Position numbers and translations under genes: made by a program. Shown here piece by piece: positions 8,833 to 16,097 of a stretch of 64,000 bases of DNA (position 1 is the stretch's first letter; each line of letters opens with the position of its first letter). The notes under the pieces are model-generated. The model was given only the letters and a program-made list of their open reading frames with translations, had not been told where the DNA came from and did no database searches. The DNA is taken from the NCBI RefSeq assembly GCF_000374145.1, contig NZ_KB893654.1, positions 832,995 to 896,994 on the forward strand. The letters are read 5' to 3'. The DNA comes from Neomegalonema perideroedes DSM 15528 (GTDB lineage Bacteria; Pseudomonadota; Alphaproteobacteria; Rhodobacterales; Rhodobacteraceae).

Positions 8833-9843
8833 ATGGACGCCGTGAAGGCGCCCGCCGCCGCCGAGGCGCCGGCGCGGCTGGCCGCGTGGATCCGCGAGGG
8901 CCTCATTGGCCATGAGCATCTCGTCGAGCGTTTGATGATCGCGCTTCTGGCGGGCGGACACGCCTTGATCGAGGGGCCGCCGGGCCTCGCCAAGACCCGC
9001 GCCGTGCGCCGTCTGGCCGAAGGGCTGGATCTGGGCGGAGATTCGGAGGAGGCTTCAGGCGGGGCCGGGGGCTTCGCCCGCGTGCAATGCACGCCGGACC
9101 TCATGCCCTCCGATCTGATCGGCGCGCAGGTCTTCCGCCGCGCCAGCGAGGAATTCGACTTCGTTCAGGGGCCTTTGTTCCATTCTCTCCTGCTCGTGGA
9201 CGAGATCAACCGCGCCCCGCCGAAGACGCAATCCGCGCTGCTGGAGGCCATGGCCGAAGGTCAGGTCACGGCGGGCGGCGTCACGCGGCTCCTGCCGGAT
9301 CCCTTCATGGTGGCGGCCACGCAAAACTCCATCGAGCATGAGGGCACCTTCCCCTTGCCGGAGGCGCAGCTCGACCGCTTTCTCCTGCATGTGAAGCTCG
9401 ATCTGCCCGGCGCCGAGGCCGAAAGGGCGATTCTCGACCTCGTGGAGACCGAAACCCGCGCCGACGCGCCTGCGCCGCCGCCTTTGCGCCTGACCTCCGC
9501 CGAAATCCGCGCGGCCAAGGCGGCGACGGCCCGTGTGCATCTGGCGCCGCCGCTGAAAGACTATATCGTGCGCCTGACCATGGGCGCCCGCGAAACCGGG
9601 GGCGGGCCTTTGGAGGGGCTGATCGCTCACGCCGTTTCGCCGCGCGGGACTTTGGCTCTGGCGGCGGCGGCGCGGGCGCGGGCCTTGCTCCATGGCCGCG
9701 GCCACGCCCTGCCCGAAGACGTGGAGGCCCTCGCGCCCGACGCTCTGGCCCATCGGCTCATCCCGAGCTGGCGCGCCTCCGCCGAGGGGGTGGATTCCCG
9801 CGAGATCGTCGCGCGGCTGCTGGCCCATGTCCGGCCTTACTGA
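8833..9843 (+). CDS. moxR: MoxR-family AAA+ ATPase
   Basis: A 336-residue cytosolic ATPase with Walker A GPPGLAKT at 48-55, Walker B LLVDEINRAP at 121-130, sensor 1 AATQNSIEHEGTFPLPEAQLDRF, and a C-terminal lid domain. The start at 8833 has GGAGGAAGA six bases upstream; an in-frame ATG at 8749 lacks a comparable site. MoxR proteins act as chaperones with VWA-domain partners; in methylotrophs MxaR/MoxR helps assemble active methanol dehydrogenase. It heads seven overlapping genes (moxR to the BatD-like gene), corresponding to MxaR-S-A-C-K-L. Because xoxF but no mxaF lies nearby, XoxF maturation is the likely role here, as inference. Confidence 0.92.
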   Translation: MDAVKAPAAAEAPARLAAWIREGLIGHEHLVERLMIALLAGGHALIEGPPGLAKTRAVRRLAEGLDLGGDSEEASGGAGGFARVQCTPDLMPSDLIGAQVFRRASEEFDFVQGPLFHSLLLVDEINRAPPKTQSALLEAMAEGQVTAGGVTRLLPDPFMVAATQNSIEHEGTFPLPEAQLDRFLLHVKLDLPGAEAERAILDLVETETRADAPAPPPLRLTSAEIRAAKAATARVHLAPPLKDYIVRLTMGARETGGGPLEGLIAHAVSPRGTLALAAAARARALLHGRGHALPEDVEALAPDALAHRLIPSWRASAEGVDSREIVARLLAHVRPY

Positions 9844-10675
9844 GGTCTCCGCCGAGGCGCTCATGGCGCTGAGGGGGCGGGCTCTGGCCGGGCGCCGCGA
9901 GGCTCCGGCTCTGGCGCGGCGTCCGGGGAGCGCGCCCGCCCGTCCGCGCGGGCAGGGCCATGAGATCCGCGAATTGCGGCCTTACGTCGAAGGCGACGAT
10001 CCGCGCTGGATCGACGCCGCCGCCACCGCCCGCAGCGGCGCGCCGCAGGTCCGCGCCTTTCATGAGGACCGCGACCGCGCTTTGACGCTCATCGCCGATT
10101 TCCGCCGCCCGATGCTCTGGGGCGTGGCGCGGTTTCGCTCCGTCGCCGCCGCCGAGGCGCTGATGATCGAGGCATGGCGCGCGCTGGAGGAGGGCGGGAC
10201 CGTCGCGGCGGCGGCGCTGACGGAGGCGGGGCTGCTCTGGCGGGCTCCGGCTGGACGGGCGCGCGGGGCGGCTTTAGTCGCGGGATTTCTGGAGCGCGCC
10301 CATGCTTCGGCTCTGGCGGCTTCGGCGCTGACGGAGGGGTCTGCGCGCGAATTGGCGCCGGATCTTCTGCGCGCGGCGCGTCTGGCCCCTCGGGGCGCGA
10401 GCCTGTTGCTCGCCAGCGCCTTCGACCGCCCCGGCGCGAGCCTCGACGCGGCCTTCGGCGAGATCCGGCGGCGGGGGCCTTTGCGGGTTCTGCTCGCCAC
10501 GGAGGATTTCGAGCGCGCGCCGCCCACAGGTCTGCTTCCCTATCTCGACGAGGCGGGAGAGGCGGGATTCGGGCGTTTCGACGGGCTTCCGGCGCGTCTG
10601 GCGGCGCTGAAAAGCTCTCTGGAGCGTCAGGGGCTGCAAGTCTCCGAGATCGGAGGCCCAGATGGAGCCGCTTGA
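9827..10675 (+). CDS. DUF58 protein (MxaS-like)
   Basis: A 282-residue protein beginning MSGLTEVSAEAL, overlapping the end of moxR by 17 bases. It contains the DUF58 hallmark EIRELRPYVEGDDPRWIDAAATAR near residues 45-68 and HEDRDRALTLIADFRRPM, where the Asp sits at the degenerate VWA-like metal site. DUF58 proteins are constant partners of MoxR ATPases, and in the methanol operons of Methylobacterium and Paracoccus this position is MxaS. The biochemical role is not established for the family; assembly or activation of methanol dehydrogenase is inferred from context. Confidence 0.85.
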   Translation: MSGLTEVSAEALMALRGRALAGRREAPALARRPGSAPARPRGQGHEIRELRPYVEGDDPRWIDAAATARSGAPQVRAFHEDRDRALTLIADFRRPMLWGVARFRSVAAAEALMIEAWRALEEGGTVAAAALTEAGLLWRAPAGRARGAALVAGFLERAHASALAASALTEGSARELAPDLLRAARLAPRGASLLLASAFDRPGASLDAAFGEIRRRGPLRVLLATEDFERAPPTGLLPYLDEAGEAGFGRFDGLPARLAALKSSLERQGLQVSEIGGPDGAA

Positions 10676-11033
10676 CCCCATCCGCGATCTGCATCCGCCG
10701 CGTTTGCCGGAAGGCTTCGCGGGGCTCGGCTGGCCGGAGATCGCCACGGCTTTGGGCTTGGGGCTTCTGGCGGCCTTGCTGCTCTTCGAGGTCGCGCGGC
10801 CATGGCTGAGGCTGAAGCGCCGGGCGAAGCTTGAGGATCGTCTGAAGGCTTTGCGCGAAGCTCCCGCCGAGACGCGGATTCTCGGGCTGATGGAGCTGGC
10901 GCGGAATCTCGGCCTGACGCCGCCCGAAGATTTGCGCGCGGCGCTTTACGCTCCCGCCGAAGCCTCCGAGCGCGCGGCTCTGGCGGATCGCCTCGAAGCC
11001 GCTTTGCGCGCCCTGCGAAAGGCGCGGCCATGA
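10662..11033 (+). CDS. DUF4381-like membrane protein
   Basis: A 123-residue protein with one membrane span at about 28-46 (IATALGLGLLAALLLFEVA), a short N-terminal segment with the LPEG motif, and a charged helical C-terminal part. Size, position between the DUF58 and VWA genes, and layout match the DUF4381 proteins of MoxR/Bat operons. An RBS (CGGAGG) precedes ATG 10662, and the gene overlaps its neighbours by 14 bases upstream and 4 downstream, indicating coupled translation. It probably anchors the MoxR-VWA complex in the inner membrane. Confidence 0.7.
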   Translation: MEPLDPIRDLHPPRLPEGFAGLGWPEIATALGLGLLAALLLFEVARPWLRLKRRAKLEDRLKALREAPAETRILGLMELARNLGLTPPEDLRAALYAPAEASERAALADRLEAALRALRKARP

Positions 11034-11995
11034 TCGGGGATTTCGCCTTCTCGACCCCTTGGGCCTTGCTGCTGGCGCCTTTGCCTCTGGCGATCCGGCT
11101 TTGGGCGCCGCCCCGCGCGGCGGCTTCGGGCGCTCTGGAGCTGCCGGAGGGGCTGGCCTCGGCGGCGCGGCCCTCAGGTCCGGCGGGCGAGGGCGGGGCG
11201 GGGGCCCTGATGCTGCGGATGTTGCTCTGGCTGGGGCTGGTTCTGGCTCTGGCGGGGCCGCAGCGGCTGGAGGCGGTTCCGGACGTCAGCGCTTCGGGCC
11301 GCGACATCATGCTGGCGCTGGATCTCTCCGGCAGCATGCTGATCGAAGATTTCGACCTCGACGGCGAACGCGTCTCGCGTCTGGAGGCGGTGAAGCGCGT
11401 AGCCGCCCGCTTCGTGGAGGGGCGGCGCGGCGACCGCGTCGGGCTGACGCTCTTCGCGGACCGGGCCTTCGTGGCGGCGCCTCTGACCTATGACCTCGCG
11501 GCGGCGCGTCAGGCGGTGGAGGAGGCGCAGATCGGCTTCGCCGGACGCGCCACCGCGCTTTCCGAGGGCCTCGGGCTGGCGCTGAAGCGGGCGGCGGCCT
11601 CCGAAGCCCCGAGCCGCGTCATCGTGCTGCTCTCCGACGGGCGCGACACCAGCCGCCGCATCGAGGCGGCGCAGGTGGCGGCTCTGGCGGCGAGCCACGG
11701 CGTGCGCATCCACAGCATCGCCCTCGGGCCGGAGGATCTGGAGACCCGTCCCGCCTCGCGCGACGCGGTGGATTCCGCCGCCTTGCGCCTCATCGCCGAG
11801 GAGAGCGGCGGGAGAAGCTGGCGCGTGCGCGGCATGGAGGATCTCGAAGCCATGGCCGAGGAGCTGGACCGGCTGGAGCCCAATCCCTCCGGGCGTCCGC
11901 CGGTGACCGTGGCGCGGCCTTTGTGGATCTGGCCCGCCATGGCGGCTTTTCTGGCGGCTCTGGGGCTGGGGATCTTGCGGGAGGCGCGGCGATGA
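11030..11995 (+). CDS. VWA-domain protein, BatA/MxaC-like
   Basis: A 321-residue membrane-anchored von Willebrand factor A protein. Hydrophobic segments lie at about 8-25 and 60-76; the VWA domain follows with a complete MIDAS motif DLSGS at 98-102 and VIVLLSDGRDTSRR further on; a last membrane helix lies near 300-315. This BatA arrangement corresponds to MxaC in methanol operons, reported to be needed for calcium insertion in MxaF systems. In a XoxF system the bound metal would be a lanthanide, so a matching role is plausible but unproven. It overlaps the next gene by four bases. Confidence 0.85.
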   Translation: MIGDFAFSTPWALLLAPLPLAIRLWAPPRAAASGALELPEGLASAARPSGPAGEGGAGALMLRMLLWLGLVLALAGPQRLEAVPDVSASGRDIMLALDLSGSMLIEDFDLDGERVSRLEAVKRVAARFVEGRRGDRVGLTLFADRAFVAAPLTYDLAAARQAVEEAQIGFAGRATALSEGLGLALKRAAASEAPSRVIVLLSDGRDTSRRIEAAQVAALAASHGVRIHSIALGPEDLETRPASRDAVDSAALRLIAEESGGRSWRVRGMEDLEAMAEELDRLEPNPSGRPPVTVARPLWIWPAMAAFLAALGLGILREARR

Positions 11996-12954
11996 CGGGC
12001 GACGTCCTTATGTTGCGGCCTTGGTGGCTGCTGGCGATTCCGCTGCTGGCGGCGGCGGGCTTCTGGGTCTGGCGCCGCCGCCGCGCCGGGGCCTGGGCCG
12101 CCCTCCTCGCGCCGGAGGTCCGCGCGAAGCTTCAGGAGATGGGCCGCTTCGCCCCCGGAGGCCGCGATCTCGCGGTTCTGGCGCCTCTCGCGGCGGCGGC
12201 CCTGACCGCCCTTGCTCTGAGCGGTCCGGCGCGGCTGCGGCTTTCCGAAACGAGCTATGAGCGCGTGGATCCGATCCTCATCGCCTTCGACCTTTCGCCT
12301 TCCGTGGCGCGGAGCGAGAACCTCGCCGACGCCCAAGCCGCCGCCGCATGGATCCTCAGTCGCGCCGAGGGCCGCCCCATCGGTCTGATCCTCTACGCCG
12401 CCGACGCCTATCTGGCCAGCGCCCCCACCACCGACGCCGCGACGCTCGAAACCCTCATCGGCGCTTTGGGGCCCGACACCATGCCCGTGACCGGCAGCCG
12501 TCCGGATTTCGCTTTGAATCAGGCGCGGGCGCTCTTCGGCGAGGCGGGGGCGGCGACGCGTCCGGGACTTTTAGGCGCGGATATTATTTTCATCAGCGAC
12601 GGCGCGGGGATCGGCCTCCACGCCGAGGAGGAGGCCGCGCGGCTCAAGGCCGAGGGCGCGCGGGTCTGGGCTCTGGGTCTGGACCGCCCGCCGCCCGAAG
12701 GCGCCCCCCCCGCCGATCCCGAGGCTTTGCGGCGTCTGGCGGCGGCGGGCGGCGGGGCCTTCGCTCCGGCCCGCGATCCCGGCGCCGCGATGGAGGCGAT
12801 TTCCCGGGCGCGGCGGGGCGTTCTGGCGCGGAGTCCGCTGGCGCCTCAGGCCTTCGAGGATTTCGGGCGCTGGATTCTGCTGGCGGCTCTGCCTTTCGCG
12901 CTGATCCTCTTCCGGCGCGAGGCCCCGATCCGCAGGACAGGAGGCGCGTCATGA
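11992..12954 (+). CDS. Second VWA-domain protein, BatB/MxaL-like
   Basis: A 320-residue paralogue of the preceding protein. It has N-terminal membrane helices (about 10-28 and 60-77), a VWA domain with the MIDAS variant DLSPS at 100-104 (the D-x-S-x-S metal residues are kept, the usual Gly is Pro), IIFISDGAGIG, and a final membrane helix near 295-310. The start ATG at 11992 overlaps the stop of the first VWA gene. Paired VWA proteins (BatA/BatB or MxaC/MxaL) are standard in these operons and probably act together at the inner membrane. Confidence 0.82.
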   Translation: MTGDVLMLRPWWLLAIPLLAAAGFWVWRRRRAGAWAALLAPEVRAKLQEMGRFAPGGRDLAVLAPLAAAALTALALSGPARLRLSETSYERVDPILIAFDLSPSVARSENLADAQAAAAWILSRAEGRPIGLILYAADAYLASAPTTDAATLETLIGALGPDTMPVTGSRPDFALNQARALFGEAGAATRPGLLGADIIFISDGAGIGLHAEEEAARLKAEGARVWALGLDRPPPEGAPPADPEALRRLAAAGGGAFAPARDPGAAMEAISRARRGVLARSPLAPQAFEDFGRWILLAALPFALILFRREAPIRRTGGAS

Positions 12955-13550
12955 GGCGCTTGCGGCTTTGGCTGGCTCTGGCGGGAGCGGCGGCTCTGGC
13001 GGCGGGCGGCGCGGCGGGGGCTGGAAAGCTGGCTTTGGTTCTGGGGGCGCCGGGGCTGGCGGCGAAGCTGATCTCCGATCCGGCGACGCGCGGCGCGGCG
13101 CTTTATCAGGCGGGAGACTACGCCGCCGCCGACCGCGCTTTCGCCGAAGCCGGGCGCAGCTCGACCTATAACCGCGGGCTCTCTCTGGCCGCCACGGGGC
13201 GTTACGCGCTTTCGGTGGCCTATTTCGACGCGGTCCTTTTCGCCAATCCCGTGGACGCCCAAGCCCGCGACAATCGCGCGGTGGTTTCGCGCTATGCGCC
13301 GGTGGTGGTCGGCGAGAGCGACGGCAAAGGGCGCATCGCGGTGAAGGTCGCACAGCCCTCGGGGCCTCCGGTCGAGAGCTTTTCGCATCTGCGCAAGCCT
13401 CTGGACGAGGGCGGCCGCGTGGCGGACGACGCTTGGCTGGAGGGACTCGCCGATGATCCGGGCGAATTCCTGCGTCTGCGTCTGGCCGATGAGAATCAGC
13501 GCCGGATTTCTCTGGGCTTCGTGCCCCATGAGGGAGGAGACCCATGGTGA
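12951..13550 (+). CDS. TPR protein, BatC/MxaK-like
   Basis: A 199-residue protein with an N-terminal hydrophobic segment (about 5-35, AGAAALAAGGAAGAGKLALVL) acting as signal or anchor, followed by TPR-like helices (GAALYQAGDYAAADRAFAEAG and SLAATGRYALSVAYFDAVL). The small size and position after two VWA genes correspond to MxaK or BatC. ATG 12951 has GGAGG upstream and overlaps the preceding stop codon by four bases. The TPRs probably form a scaffold in the periplasm; the partner is unknown. Confidence 0.78.
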   Translation: MRRLRLWLALAGAAALAAGGAAGAGKLALVLGAPGLAAKLISDPATRGAALYQAGDYAAADRAFAEAGRSSTYNRGLSLAATGRYALSVAYFDAVLFANPVDAQARDNRAVVSRYAPVVVGESDGKGRIAVKVAQPSGPPVESFSHLRKPLDEGGRVADDAWLEGLADDPGEFLRLRLADENQRRISLGFVPHEGGDPW

Positions 13551-14779
13551 GGCTGGCTTTGCTGATTCTGTCGCTCTCCGTCTGCGCCGCTCAGGCCGAG
13601 GAGGGCCTCGGCGAGAAGACCCTGAGCTTCGTGCCGCATCCCACCTCCTCCTCGATCATTCAGGGCGAGATGGTCTTGACCACCCTGCGCGGAATCTATG
13701 ACCGCAAGATCGCTCTGGAGAAGATGACCCTCTCGCCCTCGGCGGATTTCGACTGGATTCAGCTCGGCCCCGACCGCTGGCGCGAGGAGCGCATCGAAGG
13801 CCGCGCCTTTCTGACCTTCGAGCGGCCCTTGGCGATTTTTCCCAAACATGGGGGGCTCTCGAATTTCGGCCCCGCCGAGCATGATCTGACCATCATCACC
13901 GCCGCCGGAGACCGTCAGCCGATGACGGTCAAGGCGCAGCCTCTGACGCTTTCGGTCTCGCCCATGCCTGAGGAGCCCATCGACAGCCCCCATGGGATGC
14001 ATGGCCTGACGCCCTATGAGCGCGAAACCGCATGGCGCTTCGCCTCTTCGCGGGTGGAGGCCGAGGAGAGCTTCAGCGCCGATCCCTCCGCGCTGAAGGA
14101 CGGCGAGACCGTGACCCGCACCGTGACTCTGCGGGCTTGGGGCGTTCTGCCGGAGATGCTGCCGCCGCGTCCGGCCATCGACGAGGAATGGCTCATCACC
14201 TTCACCACGCCCACCGAGCGCCGCCTTGAGCGCACGCCTCAGGGCCCGGTGGCGACGGTGGTCTGGCGCTGGAGTTTTCGTCCCGAGACCGGCGAGCCGG
14301 GGGTGATCCGGGCGATCCCCATTCCCTTCTTCAACACTCTGACCCGCGAGATGGACCGCATCGAGATTCCCGCCATGTCCATCGGCTACGCCAGTTTCGC
14401 CAGCTCGCAGATTCAGGGCGGCGAGACCTCTCCGGCCAGCCGCTGGGGGACGGTTCTCGCGCTGCTGCTCGGCATGGGCGGAGGTTTGGCGCTGCTCGGG
14501 CGGAGCTACGCCCCGGAGCGGACGGGGGCTTTCGGCGCGGCTTGGGCGCGGCTGCGCCGGAGGCTGGCGCCGGGGCCTTTTCTGCGGCTCAGGGCGGCGG
14601 CGCGCGGCGGCGATCTTCTGGCTCTGCGCGGGGCGGCGGAGGCTTGGCTCTCGGCCCGCGAGGCGCAGAGCCCGGCGCGTCTGGCGCGGCTGGAGAGCCT
14701 CGACCGGGCGATTTACGGCGGCGGCGCGGAGAATTTCGACGCCTCCGCCTTTCTGAAGGGGTTTTTGCGCGGGCGCTGA
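13544..14779 (+). CDS. BatD/MxaA-like exported membrane protein
   Basis: A 411-residue protein with a signal peptide (MVRLALLILSLSVCAAQA, cut before EEG), a long periplasmic part with two or three beta-rich domains as in BatD, one membrane helix near 304-324 (VLALLLGMGGGLALLG), and a cytoplasmic helical tail of about 85 residues. It is the last of the seven overlapping moxR-operon genes (overlap of 7 bases). By order and topology it resembles BatD and the MxaA class; the family function in methanol dehydrogenase maturation is inferred. Three REP-like elements start directly after its stop codon. Confidence 0.75.
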   Translation: MVRLALLILSLSVCAAQAEEGLGEKTLSFVPHPTSSSIIQGEMVLTTLRGIYDRKIALEKMTLSPSADFDWIQLGPDRWREERIEGRAFLTFERPLAIFPKHGGLSNFGPAEHDLTIITAAGDRQPMTVKAQPLTLSVSPMPEEPIDSPHGMHGLTPYERETAWRFASSRVEAEESFSADPSALKDGETVTRTVTLRAWGVLPEMLPPRPAIDEEWLITFTTPTERRLERTPQGPVATVVWRWSFRPETGEPGVIRAIPIPFFNTLTREMDRIEIPAMSIGYASFASSQIQGGETSPASRWGTVLALLLGMGGGLALLGRSYAPERTGAFGAAWARLRRRLAPGPFLRLRAAARGGDLLALRGAAEAWLSAREAQSPARLARLESLDRAIYGGGAENFDASAFLKGFLRGR

Positions 14780-14957
14780 GCATTTTCCAGCGAGGCCGAA
14801 GGCTTCGCGTCGCGAAAATGCGACCACAAAAAAGGCCGATGCATTTTCCAGCGAGGCCGAAGGCTTCGCGTCGCGAAAATGCGACCAAATAAAAGGCCGA
14901 TGCATTTTCCAGCGAGGCCGAAAGGCTTCGCGTCGCGAAAATGCGACCACAAAAAAG
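14780..14957. repeat. Three tandem REP-like palindromic elements
   Basis: Three near-identical units with a period of 61-62 bases: palindromes at 14780-14821, 14841-14882 and 14902-14944, each with outer arms GCATTTTC/GAAAATGC, an inner hairpin CGAGGCC-GAA-GGCTTCG and a conserved GCGTCGC stretch. They are separated by the A-rich 19-base linker GACCACAAAAAAGGCCGAT or a close variant (GACCAAATAAAAGGCCGAT). The cluster fills the gap between the convergent BatD-like gene and fdsD, a usual place for REP/BIME elements. Related copies occur at 2823-2866 and in part near 22718 and 56622. Confidence 0.9.
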
Positions 14958-14989
14958 GTGGAAGCCTTGGGAGGGCGTTTCAGGAAGGC

Positions 14990-15271
14990 TCAGGCGCCTT
15001 CGGGCGGCGGCTTGCGGATGAGCGGCGCGGCCTCATGCACGAGCGGGCGCAGAGCCTCCGGCCTCTCGGCCAGAAGTTCGAAGAGCTTGCGCCTCATGCG
15101 CGGCTCCCAGAAGTCGTTGATATGCGAGGCCAGCCCCTCGGCGGGAATGAAGTCCCTCCGCGTCTCCATGGTCTTGGCGATCTGATTGGCCATATGGATC
15201 AGGCGCGCCGCAGGATCGGCGTGGGCTTCGGCGTCAGAGGAGGCTTCAGAGGAGGTTTTAGAGGACGACAT
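14990..15271 (-). CDS. fdsD: Formate dehydrogenase delta subunit
   Basis: A 93-residue protein containing RLIHMANQIAKTMETRR and INDFWEPRMRRKLFELL, the conserved features of FdsD. The first 25 residues are Ser/Ala-rich and variable. FdsD is a small accessory protein needed for active NAD-dependent molybdenum formate dehydrogenase in Rhodobacter capsulatus and Cupriavidus. It is the last gene of fdsGBA-fdhD-fdsD and overlaps fdhD by 14 bases. Confidence 0.9.
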   Translation of the reverse strand: MSSSKTSSEASSDAEAHADPAARLIHMANQIAKTMETRRDFIPAEGLASHINDFWEPRMRRKLFELLAERPEALRPLVHEAAPLIRKPPPEGA

Positions 15272-16097
15272 GGGCCGGGTTCTCCAGCAGAATGCGGCGC
15301 GGATGGGCGAAAATCTCGAAGCGATCCTCTCGGGCGAGGGCGGCCAGCGTGAGCCCCGCCTCTTCGGCCATGGCCACGGCGGAGGCCGTCGGGGCGGAGA
15401 CCGCCAGAATCATCGGCGCGCCCAAAGCCGCCGCCTTCTGCACCATGTCGATGGAGACGCGGCTCGTCAGGACCAGAGCGCCCGAAAGGCCCTCTCCGAG
15501 GCCGCGCCGCGCCAGAGCCCCCGCCAGCTTATCGAGGGCGTTATGGCGGCCCACGTCCTCGCGGGCGAGGGTCAGGCCCGCGCCCGGCTCCCAGAATCCC
15601 GCCGCATGGACCGCCCGCGTGACGTCGTGCAAAGGCTGATGGGCGCGCAGGGCCCGCATGGCTTCGAGGATCTCCTCAGGGCGGATGCGGAAATCGGAAT
15701 CCGGCGTTTGGCGCGGCTTGCGGGCGGCCTCTTCAAGGCTGTCGATGCCGCAAAGCCCGCAGCCCACCGGCCCGACCATGCTCCGCCGACGCGCGGTCAA
15801 TCTGGCCTCGGCCTCGTCCTTCAGCCAGATTTGCAGATCCACTCCCAAGCTGGTCGGCTGGACCGTGACGCTCTCGATCTCCTCGGGGCGCGCTATGCCC
15901 TCGGTGAGCGCGAAGCCATAGGCGAAATCCTCCAGATCCTGCGGAGAAGCCATCATCACCGCCTGAGTCGAGCCGTTGAAGCTCAGGGCGATGGGGGTTT
16001 CCTCCGGCAGCAGGCGCTCGCTGGCCGCAACCGCGCCGCCCGCATAGAGAATCCGGGCGGCGGGGCGATGAGTCTTCGGAATCTCCTCGGACATCAT
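15258..16097 (-). CDS. fdhD: Formate dehydrogenase sulfurtransferase FdhD (FdsC)
   Basis: A 279-residue cytosolic protein with the FdhD signature: the CGLCG motif in VGPVGCGLCGID (near residue 115), AYGFALTEGI and GAGLTLAREDVGRHNALDKL. FdhD moves sulfur to the molybdenum cofactor of formate dehydrogenase; in fds operons it is called FdsC. The first ATG overlaps the fdsA stop codon by four bases; a second ATG follows at codon 2. Its place between fdsA and fdsD matches the canonical fdsGBACD order. Confidence 0.93.
   Translation of the reverse strand: MMSEEIPKTHRPAARILYAGGAVAASERLLPEETPIALSFNGSTQAVMMASPQDLEDFAYGFALTEGIARPEEIESVTVQPTSLGVDLQIWLKDEAEARLTARRRSMVGPVGCGLCGIDSLEEAARKPRQTPDSDFRIRPEEILEAMRALRAHQPLHDVTRAVHAAGFWEPGAGLTLAREDVGRHNALDKLAGALARRGLGEGLSGALVLTSRVSIDMVQKAAALGAPMILAVSAPTASAVAMAEEAGLTLAALAREDRFEIFAHPRRILLENPAHVVL

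Noticed and set aside
14780-14957. CRISPR-like pattern of about 42-base repeats and about 19-base intervals
   Set aside because: The intervals are nearly identical to each other, there are only three units, and no cas gene is near. The repeat is palindromic and dispersed, which fits a REP-like element.
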